Notes: generated from the sequence alone by a model not told the origin. Positions 33,817 through 44,373 are shown, numbered from the stretch's first letter. The stretch: 64,000 bases of DNA from Alphaproteobacteria bacterium (GCA_003331935.1 QOQE01000003.1:1-64000); one strand, 5' to 3'. Translations and numbers: made by a program.

Positions 33817-35399
33817 TTATGTCATCAGGAAGTAGTAATGAGCTTATTCAAATAGCTGATGCAGTAGCTAAAGAAAAATTAATTGATCCAAAGTTAGTAA
33901 TTGAAGCGATGGAAGAAAGTTTAGCCAAAGCAGCCAAATCAAAATATGGGCAGGAATATGACATAAGGGCTGATATAGATTCAAAATCAGGCACGGTATC
34001 AATGGCAAGATGGCGAAAAGTTGTAGAAAGCGTTGAAAACCATTTCACTGAGATAAACGAAGTCGACGCTCGCAAAATCAACCCTGAAGTAACACTAGAA
34101 GGTTTTGTTGAAGAACAATTACCACCAATGGATTTTGGTAGAATTGCTGCACAGGCGGCAAAACAAATTATTGTGCAAAAAGTACGGGAAGCTGATAGAG
34201 CAAGGCAGTATGAGGAGTATAAAGACAAGGTTGGTCAAGTTATAAATGGTCAGGTCAAAAGAGTTGAGTACGGTAACGTAATAGTAGACTTAGGAAGAGC
34301 TGAGGCAATATTGAAAAGAGATCAACTAATTAGAAGAGAAGTTCTACGAGTTGGCGATAGAGTAAGAGCTTACATAAAAGAAGTAAAAGAAGACACAAGG
34401 GGTCCACAAATTTTCCTTTCTAGGACCAATTCAGAGTTTCTTGTGGAGCTATTTAAAATGGAGGTCCCTGAAATTTATGATGGAATAATAGATATAAAAA
34501 CTGTTTGCCGTGATCCTGGAAGTCGAGCAAAAATTGGTGTTTTATCACATGATAATTCTATAGATCCTGTAGGTGCCTGTGTTGGAATGAGGGGCAGCAG
34601 GGTTCAAGCGGTGGTAAATGAACTTCAAGGAGAGAAAATTGATATCATTCCTTGGAACGAAGATGCACCTACCTTTCTTGTTAATGCTCTTCAACCGGCA
34701 GAGGTTAGCAAAGTAGTTCTGGATGAGGATGCGAAAAGAATCGAAGTGGTAGTTCCCACTGATCAACTGTCATTAGCGATAGGTCGTAGAGGACAAAATG
34801 TTAGACTTGCAAGTCAATTAACTGAGTATGACATTGATATCTTGACTGAAGAAGATGAGTCTCAAAGACGACAGGAAGAGTTCAGTGAAAGATCAAACCT
34901 TTTCATGGAGCATCTGGATGTTGATGAGATGGTTGCTCAGCTCCTTGTATCTGAGGGGTTTTCTACCATGGAAGAAGTTGCATATGTGGACTCTGGTGAA
35001 ATTAGTTCAATAGACGGTTTTGATAAAGAAACCACAACAGAACTTCAGGAAAGAGCAAAAGATTATCTAGAAAACCTTAACAAGCAATCTTTAGATTTTG
35101 TAAAATCAAATGGGATTGAAGATGATCTCCTGAACTTTGAGGGTTTAAACCCACAAATGCTAGAGGTACTTATTAAAGATGGAATAAAATCTCTAAAAGA
35201 TTTCGCTACGTGTGCGGATTGGGAGTTGGCTGGTGGCTACACAACCGTTGATGGTAAAAGGGTGAGAGACGAGGGCCTACTGGAACATTTTGATCTCTCA
35301 CTTTCTGATGCTCAACAACTTATAATGAAAGCTAGAGAAATGTTAGGTTGGGTTACAAAAGAGGAATCTGATGAGATCATAAAGTCTCTTGATAAATAG
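33813..35399 (+). CDS. nusA: Transcription termination/antitermination protein NusA
   Basis: This 528-residue RNA polymerase partner tunes pausing, termination and antitermination. The N-terminal polymerase-binding domain (about 1-130) is followed by an S1 domain (about 135-205), two KH domains (about 230-345, with GACVGMRGSRVQAVVNEL and LAIGRRGQNVRLASQL), and two acidic helical repeats (about 365-425 and 430-525). ATG 33813 overlaps rimP; an ATG six bases on is an alternative. The protein is of usual alphaproteobacterial length. The operon continues through ylxR to infB. Confidence 0.97.
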   Translation: MIMSSGSSNELIQIADAVAKEKLIDPKLVIEAMEESLAKAAKSKYGQEYDIRADIDSKSGTVSMARWRKVVESVENHFTEINEVDARKINPEVTLEGFVEEQLPPMDFGRIAAQAAKQIIVQKVREADRARQYEEYKDKVGQVINGQVKRVEYGNVIVDLGRAEAILKRDQLIRREVLRVGDRVRAYIKEVKEDTRGPQIFLSRTNSEFLVELFKMEVPEIYDGIIDIKTVCRDPGSRAKIGVLSHDNSIDPVGACVGMRGSRVQAVVNELQGEKIDIIPWNEDAPTFLVNALQPAEVSKVVLDEDAKRIEVVVPTDQLSLAIGRRGQNVRLASQLTEYDIDILTEEDESQRRQEEFSERSNLFMEHLDVDEMVAQLLVSEGFSTMEEVAYVDSGEISSIDGFDKETTTELQERAKDYLENLNKQSLDFVKSNGIEDDLLNFEGLNPQMLEVLIKDGIKSLKDFATCADWELAGGYTTVDGKRVRDEGLLEHFDLSLSDAQQLIMKAREMLGWVTKEESDEIIKSLDK

Positions 35400-35416
35400 A
35401 GAAATACTTAATAATT

Positions 35417-35986
35417 TTGTTGGTTTTAGATAAAAAAAGTTTTTTGGAAAATGCCGATATCGATGAAAATGATTTTATCAAGTTTTCTCTTTCTCCAGAT
35501 AACAAGCTGGTTCCAGATTTACATAATGACCTCCCTGGAAAATCTATTTGGGTTCCACCTAATAGAAAGCTGATAAAATGTATTCAAGAGAGAGACGATG
35601 TAAAAGCGCATTTTGGGGTGTCACATCTTTTTAGTAGTGACCTGGTCCATTTAGTTAAAAAAATTCTTAGAAATAAAATTCTTAATAGTATATCTTTGAC
35701 AAAAAAATCCGGCTATTTAGCAATAGGTCTAGATACAATTAAAACTCAGTTGATTGAAAAAAAACACTGCCTGATTGTTGTAGCTAAAGGCGCTAAAAGC
35801 TTGCAGAGATACTCTGTTTTTTCGTCAAAAAATGTCTCTTGTTTTGAAAACTTACTTTATCAGAAAGATTTAGAGAAGAGTACGGGTAAAAATAATGTCA
35901 AATATATTGGTATTTTGTCCAAAAATTTTAAAAAAACTATTCAAGTGGACTTAAATAAACTAAAAGGTTTTATGAGAAACGATTAA
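35417..35986 (+). CDS. YlxR-L7Ae fusion-type nucleic-acid-binding protein, N-terminal motif missing
   Basis: This 189-residue protein stands in the normal ylxR slot between nusA and infB. The first part retains FIKFSLSPDNKLVPDLHNDL and PGKSIWVPPNR, which is the YlxR (DUF448) core. The second part (about 85-180) has KKSGYLAIGLDTIKTQLIEK, the L7Ae/YbxF-like fold expected in alphaproteobacteria. The usual start block around RRCIVTGE, a likely nucleic-acid-binding site, is absent. Only 17 bases separate nusA from the TTG start, so there is no room for it. Either the family member has lost this motif or it starts at an unusual codon; the rest appears intact. Confidence 0.8.
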   Translation: MLVLDKKSFLENADIDENDFIKFSLSPDNKLVPDLHNDLPGKSIWVPPNRKLIKCIQERDDVKAHFGVSHLFSSDLVHLVKKILRNKILNSISLTKKSGYLAIGLDTIKTQLIEKKHCLIVVAKGAKSLQRYSVFSSKNVSCFENLLYQKDLEKSTGKNNVKYIGILSKNFKKTIQVDLNKLKGFMRND

Positions 35987-36001
35987 CTAATAGTGATTGC
36001 A

Positions 36002-38401
36002 ATGAACGATAGTGAAAACAGAGATAACAAACCCAAAGTGTTAGGGCTTAAAAGTGGGACTAATACAGTTCGACAAAGCTTTTCGCACGGAAGATCGAAA
36101 TCGGTTGTCGTAGAAACAAGAAGGAAAAAGCTTCTTTTCTCAAAAAAAGGTCCTTTAGCTGAAGAAAGTGCAAAACCTTTGGCATCAGATAATGAACCCA
36201 GAGAAGATGATGAGATATTAAGACGAAAGAAAGCTATAGAAGCCTCAAAAGCAGAAGAAAAAAAATTAAAAGCACAAAATGAACACGAAAAAGCGGAACA
36301 ACAAAAAGAGCCGAAACAGAAAGATTTAACAGATAAAATCAATAGTGCTGATGCTTTAAATTTAGAAACACCAGATACTAGCACTTCAAAAAAAAGAACG
36401 AAGAATGAAAATAATCAAAAGACATCTCATGAAAGCAAAACAAGAGAAAATTCGGATAAGCCAACCTCTAAGGCAACGAAGTTAAACGAAAACAAAAGAA
36501 GATCTGGAAAAATCACCATAACACAGGCATTAGGCGAGGACGTAGGGCGACAGCGATCTATAGCGTCTCTAAGAAGACGACAGGAAAAAGAAAAGCGTCA
36601 GATGCTTGAAAGTTCTTTGGAACGAGAGAAGATTATAAGAGATGTTCCAATTCCAGATACGCCTCTTACTGTGCAGGAGCTAGCAAACAGAATGGCAGAA
36701 CGATCTGCTGACTTAGTGAAAAAACTGATGACGAATGGTATAATGGTAACAAAAAATCAAGCTATTGATATAGACACAGCTACCTTATTAGTTGAGGAGT
36801 TCGGGCACAAAGCTATCAGGGTTTCGGACTCTGACGTTGAAGATATCATAATTAATATTGATGATACAGATGAAGAAATTAAATCACCAAGGCCTGCAGT
36901 CGTTACGATAATGGGCCATGTTGATCATGGTAAAACCACTTTGCTGGATACCCTTAGAGAAACGAACGTCGTTTCCGGTGAAGCCGGAGGAATTACTCAA
37001 CATATTGGTGCATATCAAATTACTCTAGAGAAGAATCAAAAGCTAACATTTCTAGATACACCAGGGCATGCTGCATTTAGCAACATGAGATCGAGAGGCG
37101 CAACCATCACAGATATTGTTGTACTAGTTGTCGCTGCAGACGATAGTGTAAAGCCACAAACTATTGAAGCTATAAATCATGCTAAGGAAGCAAAGGTTCC
37201 AATGATTGTAGCAATAAATAAAATAGATAAACAAGGGGCTGATCCAAACAAAGTTAGGACGGAACTTTTACAACATGGGATAGTTGTTGAAAGCATGTCT
37301 GGTGATGTTCTGGAGGCAGAAATATCTGCAACGAATGGAACTGGCTTAGAAAAATTACTTGAAAATATAATCTTACAGGCTGAGCTTTTAGAGCTTAAAT
37401 CCAATGAAAAACGGCCTGCGGAGGGTACAGTTGTAGAGGCAAAACTAGATATGGGACGAGGTCCTGTGGCGACCGTTTTAGTTCAGAAAGGTACTTTGAA
37501 AAAGGGTGATATTTTTGTTGTAGGTCAACAATGGGGTAAGGTGAGAGCACTTTTCAACGATAAAAAAGAAACGATTGATTTTGCCATACCTTCAACACCT
37601 GTAGAAGTTCTAGGGTTAAACGGAACTCCTGAAGCTGGAGACATACTAAACGTTCTGCCGAGTGAGGCAAAGGCACGGGAGATTTCCCTATACAGAGAGA
37701 AAAATTTAAAAAATAAAAAAAATACTATCGGAATGGGTTCATCACTCGATCAGTTATTAGCTAAAGCTAAAGAAGATGAAAAATTATCTTTTCTACCAAT
37801 TATTGTTAAAGCTGATGTTAGGGGATCTGGAGAAGCGATTGTTCAAGCGATGGAAAAAATAAAAAGCGACGAGGTTGAGGTCAGAGTGGTGCATTCAGGT
37901 GTTGGCGCTATAACAGAAAGTGATATTACTCTCGCGCTGTCTTCTAATTCTATAATTATAGGGTTTAATGTGAGAGCTAATACTGCGGCTAGAGAGAGTG
38001 CGTCTCAAAAAAACATCGATATAAGGTATTATTCTGTAATATACGATCTTGTAGACGACATAACCAAAGCGGCAGAAGGGCTGCTTTCTCCAGAGATAAG
38101 AGAAACATTTATAGGCTATGCAAAAATACAAGAAGTTTTCAAAATAACTGGGGTTGGGAAAATAGCTGGATGTTTGGTAACAGAGGGACACGCAAAAAGA
38201 GATGTTGGTGTTCGCCTTTTAAGAGAAGATGTTGTAATACATACAGGGAAATTGAAGACACTTAAGAGATTTAAAGATGAAGTAAAAGAGGTACAGTCTG
38301 GCCAAGAATGTGGTATGGCTTTCGAGGCATATGAAGATATAAGAAAAGACGATGTTATAGAAATTTTTACAACCCAGGAAGTGGCAAGAACTTTAAACTG
38401 A
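36002..38401 (+). CDS. infB: Translation initiation factor IF-2
   Basis: This 799-residue GTPase brings initiator tRNA to the 30S subunit. The start is taken at ATG 36002; GTG 35993 would add three residues. The N-terminal region is lysine/glutamate-rich and low in structure (about 1-180), shorter than in many alphaproteobacteria. The GTP-binding loops are intact: GHVDHGKTT (305-313), DTPGHAAF and NKIDK. The C-terminal domains end with [19 protein letters not shown]. The normal next gene rbfA is not here; hslV starts nine bases later. Confidence 0.97.
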   Translation: MNDSENRDNKPKVLGLKSGTNTVRQSFSHGRSKSVVVETRRKKLLFSKKGPLAEESAKPLASDNEPREDDEILRRKKAIEASKAEEKKLKAQNEHEKAEQQKEPKQKDLTDKINSADALNLETPDTSTSKKRTKNENNQKTSHESKTRENSDKPTSKATKLNENKRRSGKITITQALGEDVGRQRSIASLRRRQEKEKRQMLESSLEREKIIRDVPIPDTPLTVQELANRMAERSADLVKKLMTNGIMVTKNQAIDIDTATLLVEEFGHKAIRVSDSDVEDIIINIDDTDEEIKSPRPAVVTIMGHVDHGKTTLLDTLRETNVVSGEAGGITQHIGAYQITLEKNQKLTFLDTPGHAAFSNMRSRGATITDIVVLVVAADDSVKPQTIEAINHAKEAKVPMIVAINKIDKQGADPNKVRTELLQHGIVVESMSGDVLEAEISATNGTGLEKLLENIILQAELLELKSNEKRPAEGTVVEAKLDMGRGPVATVLVQKGTLKKGDIFVVGQQWGKVRALFNDKKETIDFAIPSTPVEVLGLNGTPEAGDILNVLPSEAKAREISLYREKNLKNKKNTIGMGSSLDQLLAKAKEDEKLSFLPIIVKADVRGSGEAIVQAMEKIKSDEVEVRVVHSGVGAITESDITLALSSNSIIIGFNVRANTAARESASQKNIDIRYYSVIYDLVDDITKAAEGLLSPEIRETFIGYAKIQEVFKITGVGKIAGCLVTEGHAKRDVGVRLLREDVVIHTGKLKTLKRFKDEVKEVQSGQECGMAFEAYEDIRKDDVIEIFTTQEVARTLN

Positions 38402-38409
38402 CTTTTAAA

Positions 38410-38955
38410 ATGAACAATATGCACGGAACCACTATAGTTGGAGTTAGAAAAGGTGGAAGCGTCACAATCGCCGGTGACGGTCAAGTGAGTTTGGGAAACA
38501 CAATAATCAAAGGAACAGCGGAGAAAATAAGGTCTATAAAAAATGAAGAGTATGAAGTTATAGCCGGTTTTGCTGGTTCTACAGCTGACGCTTTTACTCT
38601 TATTGAAAGACTCGAAGAGAAACTTGAGAAGTATCCTGGTCAATTATCCAAAGCATCTGTGGAACTCGCTAAAAATTGGAGAACTGACAAATATTTGAGA
38701 AACTTAGAAGCTATGATGATAGTTTCAGATGGTATCGAATTATTAATAATTACTGGGTCGGGTGACGTATTAGAGCCAGAAAACCATATAGCATCTGTCG
38801 GCTCCGGCGGCAACTTTGCTTTAGCAGCGGCAAGAGCCTTATATGAAGGGAAAAAAAGTTCGGAGGAGATCGCTATCAAAGCTATTAATATTGCATCGGA
38901 AATATGTGTTTTCACCAACAACAAGATAAGACATTTAACTTTGAACTCGACATAA
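38410..38955 (+). CDS. hslV: HslV proteasome-like peptidase subunit
   Basis: This 181-residue threonine protease forms the core of the HslUV heat-shock protease. The mature enzyme is expected to begin at a threonine in [11 protein letters not shown] (Thr7) after removal of the leader MNNMHG; an in-frame ATG at 38419 would give the shorter MHG leader common in alphaproteobacteria. The family blocks [15 protein letters not shown] and [16 protein letters not shown] are present. It ends one base before the hslU start and follows infB by nine bases. Confidence 0.96.
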   Translation: MNNMHGTTIVGVRKGGSVTIAGDGQVSLGNTIIKGTAEKIRSIKNEEYEVIAGFAGSTADAFTLIERLEEKLEKYPGQLSKASVELAKNWRTDKYLRNLEAMMIVSDGIELLIITGSGDVLEPENHIASVGSGGNFALAAARALYEGKKSSEEIAIKAINIASEICVFTNNKIRHLTLNST

Positions 38956-38956
38956 T

Positions 38957-40267
38957 ATGCTCAACGATTTAACCCCAAAGCAAATAGTAAAAGAACTAGA
39001 TAGGTTCATAATAGGTCAAGAAGATGCTAAAAAGTCTGTTGCAATAGCATTGAGAAATCGGTGGAGACATCAGCAACTAACTGGTGAGATAAAAGATGAA
39101 ATTTATCCCAAAAACTTGCTTATGATTGGGCCTACAGGCGTTGGGAAAACAGAGATTTCTAGGCGCCTATCTAAGTTAGCAAAAGCACCGTTTATAAAAG
39201 TTGAAGCAACAAAATTTACAGAGGTTGGTTATGTTGGAAGAGATGTAGAACAAATAGTAAGAGACCTTCTAGAAAATGCGATATCTCTGGTAAAGGAAGA
39301 AATGAGCAAGTCTATTTATGAAAAAGCAAAAAGCGAAGCTGAAAATGTTGTTTTGAAACATATTGCTGGCGATGATGCAAGAGAGGCAACTAAAGATACT
39401 TTTAGAAAGAAGTTAAGAAATGGCCTACTGGATGAAAAGGAAATCGAAATAGAAGTATCTGAAAAAAGTAATCCTCTGCCACTTCTAGACATACCCGGCT
39501 CTTCCGGAGGATCGATGGGTGTAATGAACTTAACAGATATTTTGGGAAAAAATTTTGGTTCTCTGAAAAAAAAGAAAAAAGTTAAAATTAAAGAGAGCTA
39601 TAAAATACTTATTGAGCAAGAAATGGAAAAGCTTTTAGATAATGAAATTATACAAAAAGAGGCTAAAGCTAGAGTAGAGCAGAGTGGTATTGTTTTTATA
39701 GATGAAATAGATAAAGTGTGCACGAACACTACATCGAAATCTGCTGAAGTCAGTCGTGAAGGGGTCCAGCGTGATTTGCTCCCTCTCATCGAAGGTACTA
39801 CAGTATCTACTAAACATGGATCAATTAAAACTGATCAAATTCTCTTTATTTGCTCTGGAGCTTTCCACTTATCAAAACCTTCAGATCTTCTTCCGGAGTT
39901 ACAAGGTCGTCTTCCGATACGAGTACAACTGAACCCACTAAAAAAGGAGCAATTTAAGAAAATATTAATTGATACCGATAATAGCCTCACCAAGCAGTAT
40001 ACTGCATTAATAAAAACAGAAGGTGTAGAGCTTGTTTTTAGTAATGACGGTATTGAGAAAATATGCCTCTTAGCAGAAGAGGTTAATTTCAACGTCGAAA
40101 ATATAGGAGCGAGAAGACTTCATACCATTTTGGAAAAGGTTCTTGAAAACGTGAGTTTTAATGCACCTGATTTAAAGGGAAAAAAAGTTATAGTTGACGC
40201 TAAACTGGTTGAAAAATATATAGGAACTCTGTCCAAGACCGCTGATTTAAGAAAGTATGTTCTTTGA
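38957..40267 (+). CDS. hslU: HslU ATPase subunit of the HslUV protease
   Basis: This 436-residue AAA+ unfoldase feeds proteins into HslV. Walker A is GPTGVGKTE (58-66), Walker B is IVFIDEIDK, and the sensor region is [14 protein letters not shown]. The C-terminal tail TADLRKYVL, which inserts between HslV subunits to activate it, is intact. The I-domain (about 110-240) is complete. It overlaps the convergent Smr-domain gene by 21 bases. Confidence 0.97.
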   Translation: MLNDLTPKQIVKELDRFIIGQEDAKKSVAIALRNRWRHQQLTGEIKDEIYPKNLLMIGPTGVGKTEISRRLSKLAKAPFIKVEATKFTEVGYVGRDVEQIVRDLLENAISLVKEEMSKSIYEKAKSEAENVVLKHIAGDDAREATKDTFRKKLRNGLLDEKEIEIEVSEKSNPLPLLDIPGSSGGSMGVMNLTDILGKNFGSLKKKKKVKIKESYKILIEQEMEKLLDNEIIQKEAKARVEQSGIVFIDEIDKVCTNTTSKSAEVSREGVQRDLLPLIEGTTVSTKHGSIKTDQILFICSGAFHLSKPSDLLPELQGRLPIRVQLNPLKKEQFKKILIDTDNSLTKQYTALIKTEGVELVFSNDGIEKICLLAEEVNFNVENIGARRLHTILEKVLENVSFNAPDLKGKKVIVDAKLVEKYIGTLSKTADLRKYVL

Positions 40268-40834
40268 TTTCTTAAGAAAGAAATAATAAGCGCCTTCTCC
40301 GCCATGCCGGTCTAATGCTTTTGATATATATTGTACTTTATCACTATAAAAACTGTCTGAAAGCCAGTTTTTTAACTCGCTTTTTATAGTTAGCGTTTTT
40401 CCATGTATGTTAGGCTTTGAGTTTGACCCTTTCCCTGTAATGATCAATAACAACCTTTTTTTTTGCCGCAAACCATCTCCGACATAAAGCCTTAGCATAC
40501 TCTCGGCCTCTTTAAGAGATAATCCGTGAAGATCTAACGTTCCTTCTATAATGATTTTTCCATTTTTTATTCTTCTAAGTTTACTCCTCTCTATATCTAT
40601 GTCTGTCTTGGGGGCGATTAAACTTAGAATAGATTTTCCAAAATAGTTTTTTCTTTCTAATGGCTGCGTTTTTATATCGGCCTTAGGGTGAGATCTAAAT
40701 TCCTCTACGACATCAGGAGCCCTATGGTCTACAACATTAAAGCTTATACTTCCGCCACGAGAATAATTTTTCTTTATTTTATTTTGAGAAACGAATTCTT
40801 CCCATATAACTTGGTTATTATCTTTTTTCGTCAT
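40247..40834 (-). CDS. Smr-domain protein
   Basis: This 195-residue protein has a disordered basic N-terminus and a C-terminal Smr domain (about 95-190). The landmarks are [19 protein letters not shown] and [13 protein letters not shown]. Smr domains bind or cut nucleic acids, notably at collided ribosomes or branched DNA; the alphaproteobacterial version is uncharacterised. It starts 12 bases after the TimA-like gene on the same strand, the usual order near dnaQ and secB. Confidence 0.87.
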   Translation of the reverse strand: MTKKDNNQVIWEEFVSQNKIKKNYSRGGSISFNVVDHRAPDVVEEFRSHPKADIKTQPLERKNYFGKSILSLIAPKTDIDIERSKLRRIKNGKIIIEGTLDLHGLSLKEAESMLRLYVGDGLRQKKRLLLIITGKGSNSKPNIHGKTLTIKSELKNWLSDSFYSDKVQYISKALDRHGGEGAYYFFLKKSKNILS

Positions 40835-40846
40835 CCGTTTCTTCTC

Positions 40847-41500
40847 TTATAACGTTGACTTTAAAAGCCAAATTGGAGACTTTTTGGAAAGGTCTTTAGT
40901 AAAAACCCAAGTATCTTTTTGTTTTTTTATTTCATCCGGGTGACCCTCTACCACAGATCCTTCTGCATCTTTTACTACAGTGGAAATCTCGGATTTAAAT
41001 GATAGTGTGATATCTGCTATCTTAGTTTTTTCACTGAATGAAGCATCTATTATTCTAATATCCCTCATTCCAATAAACTTTGCTTCTATTACAAGCCCGT
41101 CTTTTTTTCTCTTTTCTATAACTGACTTAAAACTTTTTAATACTTTTTGTTCTAATAGACCACCTAGCTTTTCGGTGTCCCCGTTTTCAAAGGCCATTAT
41201 AATGATCTCGTATGCCATTTTAGCGCCTGACACAAATTTGTTTACACTAAAGTCACTGTCAAATTCTTTCATTTTTTTAAAGACATCAGCACTTCTGCTA
41301 TTCTCTTCAACATAATCAAAAATATCATCGTCAGGGTCAGCTTTAGATGGTTCTTCTATAATATTCGGCGATTTAATTAACTTTTTAGAGGTCTTAACAT
41401 TTTTAATATTTTTTTCAAAACCATCTCTAGAACCAAGAACAGCTCTCAACCGCCAAAAGAGAAATATAGCTACAGCTGCCAATATAAAAATTTGTAACAT
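40847..41500 (-). CDS. Tim44-domain membrane-associated protein (TimA)
   Basis: This 217-residue protein has one N-terminal membrane segment (about 1-18) and a charged linker. The C-terminal Tim44-like domain (about 80-215) includes LGGLLEQKVLKSFKSVIEK and ends DTWVFTKDLSKKSPIWLL. It is the bacterial relative of mitochondrial Tim44, found next to secB across alphaproteobacteria; the mitochondrial import link is evolutionary, and its bacterial function is not known. It is divergent from secB, with 122 bases in between. Confidence 0.9.
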   Translation of the reverse strand: MLQIFILAAVAIFLFWRLRAVLGSRDGFEKNIKNVKTSKKLIKSPNIIEEPSKADPDDDIFDYVEENSRSADVFKKMKEFDSDFSVNKFVSGAKMAYEIIIMAFENGDTEKLGGLLEQKVLKSFKSVIEKRKKDGLVIEAKFIGMRDIRIIDASFSEKTKIADITLSFKSEISTVVKDAEGSVVEGHPDEIKKQKDTWVFTKDLSKKSPIWLLKSTL

Positions 41501-41622
41501 ACGTTATAATCCATTTCTTATTTATATCACCATATTAGGGAATACATGTTTTCAGTGAGGTATATAAGATTTTATTTTATTGTGTCCACTAGTAAGATGG
41601 AGTATATAGTCCTGAAAAATAA

Positions 41623-42120
41623 ATGAAAGTTAAAACTTTTATGTCTATCAAGCAAAAAAACTCAGACGACTTTCGTTACTATGTCGATAATTTACTTTTC
41701 AATCACGACATAGAACTACTATCTCAGTTTGTTAAAGATATGTCTTTTGAAAAAAGGAAAGATTTCGCCCTTTTTACGGAAGAAGATTTCAAGGGGAAAA
41801 CAGATTTTTCTCTCAATATTGACGTGGAAAATGAGAAACAAAATGAAGGTCAAATAGTTACTTCTCTTAACGTGAATTTAGAAGCTAAAATTAATAAGAA
41901 AACAGCTTTTATATTGGAAATGACTTATTGCGGCTTGTTTAAATTACCAGACGTACCAGAAATGATACTAGTAAAGCAAGTTCAAGTGGAGTGCCCTAGA
42001 ATGCTCTTTCCCTATATTAGAAGAATAATAAGTCAAACAATGATCGAGAGTGGAATGCCTAATGTTGATATCAAAAACATCAATTTTTTTGATTTATATA
42101 AGTCTAATATCAAAAATTAA
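41623..42120 (+). CDS. secB: Protein-export chaperone SecB
   Basis: This 165-residue tetrameric chaperone keeps secretory proteins unfolded and hands them to SecA. The recognisable blocks are INKKTAFILEMTYCGLFKL and VECPRMLFPYIRRIIS. The ATG at 41623 gives six residues before a second ATG at 41641, and neither has a strong ribosome site. Length and position opposite TimA and dnaQ are normal. It overlaps dnaQ tail to tail by four bases. Confidence 0.94.
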   Translation: MKVKTFMSIKQKNSDDFRYYVDNLLFNHDIELLSQFVKDMSFEKRKDFALFTEEDFKGKTDFSLNIDVENEKQNEGQIVTSLNVNLEAKINKKTAFILEMTYCGLFKLPDVPEMILVKQVQVECPRMLFPYIRRIISQTMIESGMPNVDIKNINFFDLYKSNIKN

Positions 42121-42842
42121 GTCCAATAATTTTTTTTCATCTTTGAGATATATTCTGAATGTAGGCTAATTTCTTCTTTGGATAATCTGTTTTCTGTTAG
42201 AAGGTTTTTCCTTGTAAACTTCTTTCTTTCCTTACTATCTTCAAAAAAATATTTGGTTTTGAGACCGATATTTGAAAACTCGAAGCCTGGCTGCTGTCCT
42301 CCTGATAATTCTAAATAGACTTCAGCAAGTATTTCGCTATCTATAAGTGCTCCGTGTTTTCCCTTTCTTTTATTACTGATACCAAACTTTACACATAACG
42401 AGTCTAGAGAGACTGACTTTCCAGGGTATAAGTTTTTAGCTATATCTAAGGTATCTATGATAATTTCTTTTCTGATCTCTTTGTATGGTAATTTTTTATA
42501 AACCTGCTGATTACTGTTCTCAAGAAGTTGAAGTTCATAATTTATAAATCCGATGTCAAACTTCGCATTGTGTATAATAAGATTTGATTCTCCTAGAAAA
42601 GAGAGAAAACTTTCTACTACTTCTGAGAACAATGGTTTGTTTGATAAAAACTCTGTAGTCAATCCGTGAACGTTAAAAGCCTCTTGTGGCATTTCTCTAT
42701 CCATTACTGGATTTAAATAGCTGTGAAACGTTTTTCCTGTTGGTATATGGTTAATAAGCTCTATAGCGCCTATTTCAACAAGTCGGTCTCCTTTATTATA
42801 ATCTAAGCCAGTGGTTTCGGTATCTAAGACTATTTCTCTCAT
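42117..42842 (-). CDS. dnaQ: DNA polymerase III epsilon subunit (proofreading exonuclease)
   Basis: This 241-residue DEDDh exonuclease proofreads newly made DNA. Exo I is DTETTGLD with Asp7 and Glu9. Exo II is IIHNAKFDIGF and Exo III is KHGALIDSEILAEVY with the catalytic His and Asp. The C-terminal tail would bind the polymerase alpha subunit. It overlaps coaE by four bases, forming the operon aroE-coaE-dnaQ that points away from the putative origin. Confidence 0.96.
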   Translation of the reverse strand: MREIVLDTETTGLDYNKGDRLVEIGAIELINHIPTGKTFHSYLNPVMDREMPQEAFNVHGLTTEFLSNKPLFSEVVESFLSFLGESNLIIHNAKFDIGFINYELQLLENSNQQVYKKLPYKEIRKEIIIDTLDIAKNLYPGKSVSLDSLCVKFGISNKRKGKHGALIDSEILAEVYLELSGGQQPGFEFSNIGLKTKYFFEDSKERKKFTRKNLLTENRLSKEEISLHSEYISKMKKNYWT

Positions 42843-43450
42843 TTCAGTAGCGTCTCATTCTTTAGTTTGCGGTAAAGGTCGATAACATCCTTCTGTGTCT
42901 CTGATAGCGATTTGTCAGTGTTTATAATAAAGTCAGCTCTTTTTAACTTGTCTTCTTCACTCAATTGATTTCGCTTTATGAGTTTATAGTCTTTCTCAGT
43001 CATATTTTTTCTTCTTAGAACTCGAGTTTGTTGAGTTATCTCTGAAGCCGTTACCAAAACAATGGCATCAAAATTTTTCTCTTGGTTCTTTTCAAAAAGG
43101 AGGGGAATGTCATAAATAATTATGGGGTCGTTTTTATATAGTTCCGCAAAAGAGTTTCTCGACTTACGTAAAAGGGGGTGTACTATCTCCTCTATTTTTT
43201 TCAATATGGAGTTGTCTTTGTGAATTAAATTTCTTAGTTTTTTTTTATCGACACCTGTTTTTGTTAAAACGCTCGGGAAATCTTTTATAAATATTTTCGT
43301 AGCCGCTCCATTTTTTGAGTAAAGCGAATTGACCTCGTTATCAGCACACCATACAGGGACACCAAATTTTCGAAACATGTTTGATACTGTTGTTTTTCCC
43401 ATGGCTATTGAACCAGTTAAGCCAAGAATAAGTCTAGGGTTTTTATTCAA
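42839..43450 (-). CDS. coaE: Dephospho-CoA kinase
   Basis: This 203-residue P-loop kinase adds the 3'-phosphate in the last step of coenzyme A synthesis. The N-terminus LILGLTGSIAMGKTTVSNMF carries the P-loop (about 9-20). WCADNEVNSLY and the lid region VLRRKNMTEKDYK are typical. The length is normal. It overlaps both neighbours by a few bases (aroE by eight, dnaQ by four). Confidence 0.95.
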   Translation of the reverse strand: MNKNPRLILGLTGSIAMGKTTVSNMFRKFGVPVWCADNEVNSLYSKNGAATKIFIKDFPSVLTKTGVDKKKLRNLIHKDNSILKKIEEIVHPLLRKSRNSFAELYKNDPIIIYDIPLLFEKNQEKNFDAIVLVTASEITQQTRVLRRKNMTEKDYKLIKRNQLSEEDKLKRADFIINTDKSLSETQKDVIDLYRKLKNETLLK

Positions 43451-44288
43451 TTATAAACTTTCTGATATGATCGTCTATAACAGGTGTTTTTTGGAACCAG
43501 TGTTCAAAACCGGGAACTGCTTGGTTTATTAACATACCTATACCACCGACTGTTTTTAAATTAAGTTTCTTGGCTTCTTTTAAAAGGTCTGTGACCAATG
43601 GGTTGTACACGATGTCGACCACCAGTGTCGTCTTTTTCGCTCTCGATATAGGTTGAGAAAAGTCTGGCTGTCCGACCATACCCATAGATGTTGCATTAAT
43701 TATTATATCTACTTCCCCTACCATTTCTGGAGCATTTCGCCAATCCACCACCGACACTTTAGCGCCTAGGTTTTCAGATATTATTTGAGCCTTAGATCGA
43801 GTTCTATTCGATATTCCTACTTCCTTTATACCGTTTGATATTAGCGCTGATGCTATAGCTCTAGAGGAACCACCCGCTCCATAAATTATCGCTCTCTTAT
43901 CATAGAAATCAAAATCTGGTATCTCATCCATTATATTTTGAATAAAGCCATATCCATCTGTATTATCAGCATGAATCTTTCCACTTTTACTAAAGTATAG
44001 TGTGTTTGCAGCCCCAATTAGCGATGCTCTGTCAGTTACAGAATCTGCATAAGTCAAAACGTTTGTCTTATGGGGAATAGTTACATTAACTCCTTTAAAA
44101 CCAAGGTCAATTAACCCTTCTATAGAGCTTTTGAGCTTTTCAGTAGTTACAGAGAAAGGAACATAGAAACCGTTTATTTTGTATTTTGTTAACCAATAGT
44201 TGTGTAACTTAGGTGATTTACTATGAGATATCGGATGCCCAATTACTCCAGCAAGATATGGGGCATTGTCGATTGTTATTTTATCCAT
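43443..44288 (-). CDS. aroE: Shikimate dehydrogenase
   Basis: This 281-residue NADPH enzyme reduces dehydroshikimate in the aromatic amino acid pathway. The substrate site contains GHPISHSKSPKLHNYW and NVTIPHK with the catalytic lysine, and ANTDGYGF with the catalytic aspartate. The Rossmann motif is IYGAGGSSRAI. The C-terminal VGGIGMLINQAVPGFEHWF is canonical. It is the first gene left of the putative origin; its first codons (TTATCCATA on the plus strand) differ from a DnaA box by a single base. Confidence 0.96.
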   Translation of the reverse strand: MDKITIDNAPYLAGVIGHPISHSKSPKLHNYWLTKYKINGFYVPFSVTTEKLKSSIEGLIDLGFKGVNVTIPHKTNVLTYADSVTDRASLIGAANTLYFSKSGKIHADNTDGYGFIQNIMDEIPDFDFYDKRAIIYGAGGSSRAIASALISNGIKEVGISNRTRSKAQIISENLGAKVSVVDWRNAPEMVGEVDIIINATSMGMVGQPDFSQPISRAKKTTLVVDIVYNPLVTDLLKEAKKLNLKTVGGIGMLINQAVPGFEHWFQKTPVIDDHIRKFIIE

Positions 44289-44373
44289 AGCACTATGTTA
44301 ATCAAAGTAGAGTTCTGTTAATAACCATTAATAATGTAATTATATATAAATAGTTATTATAAACAGCAATATT

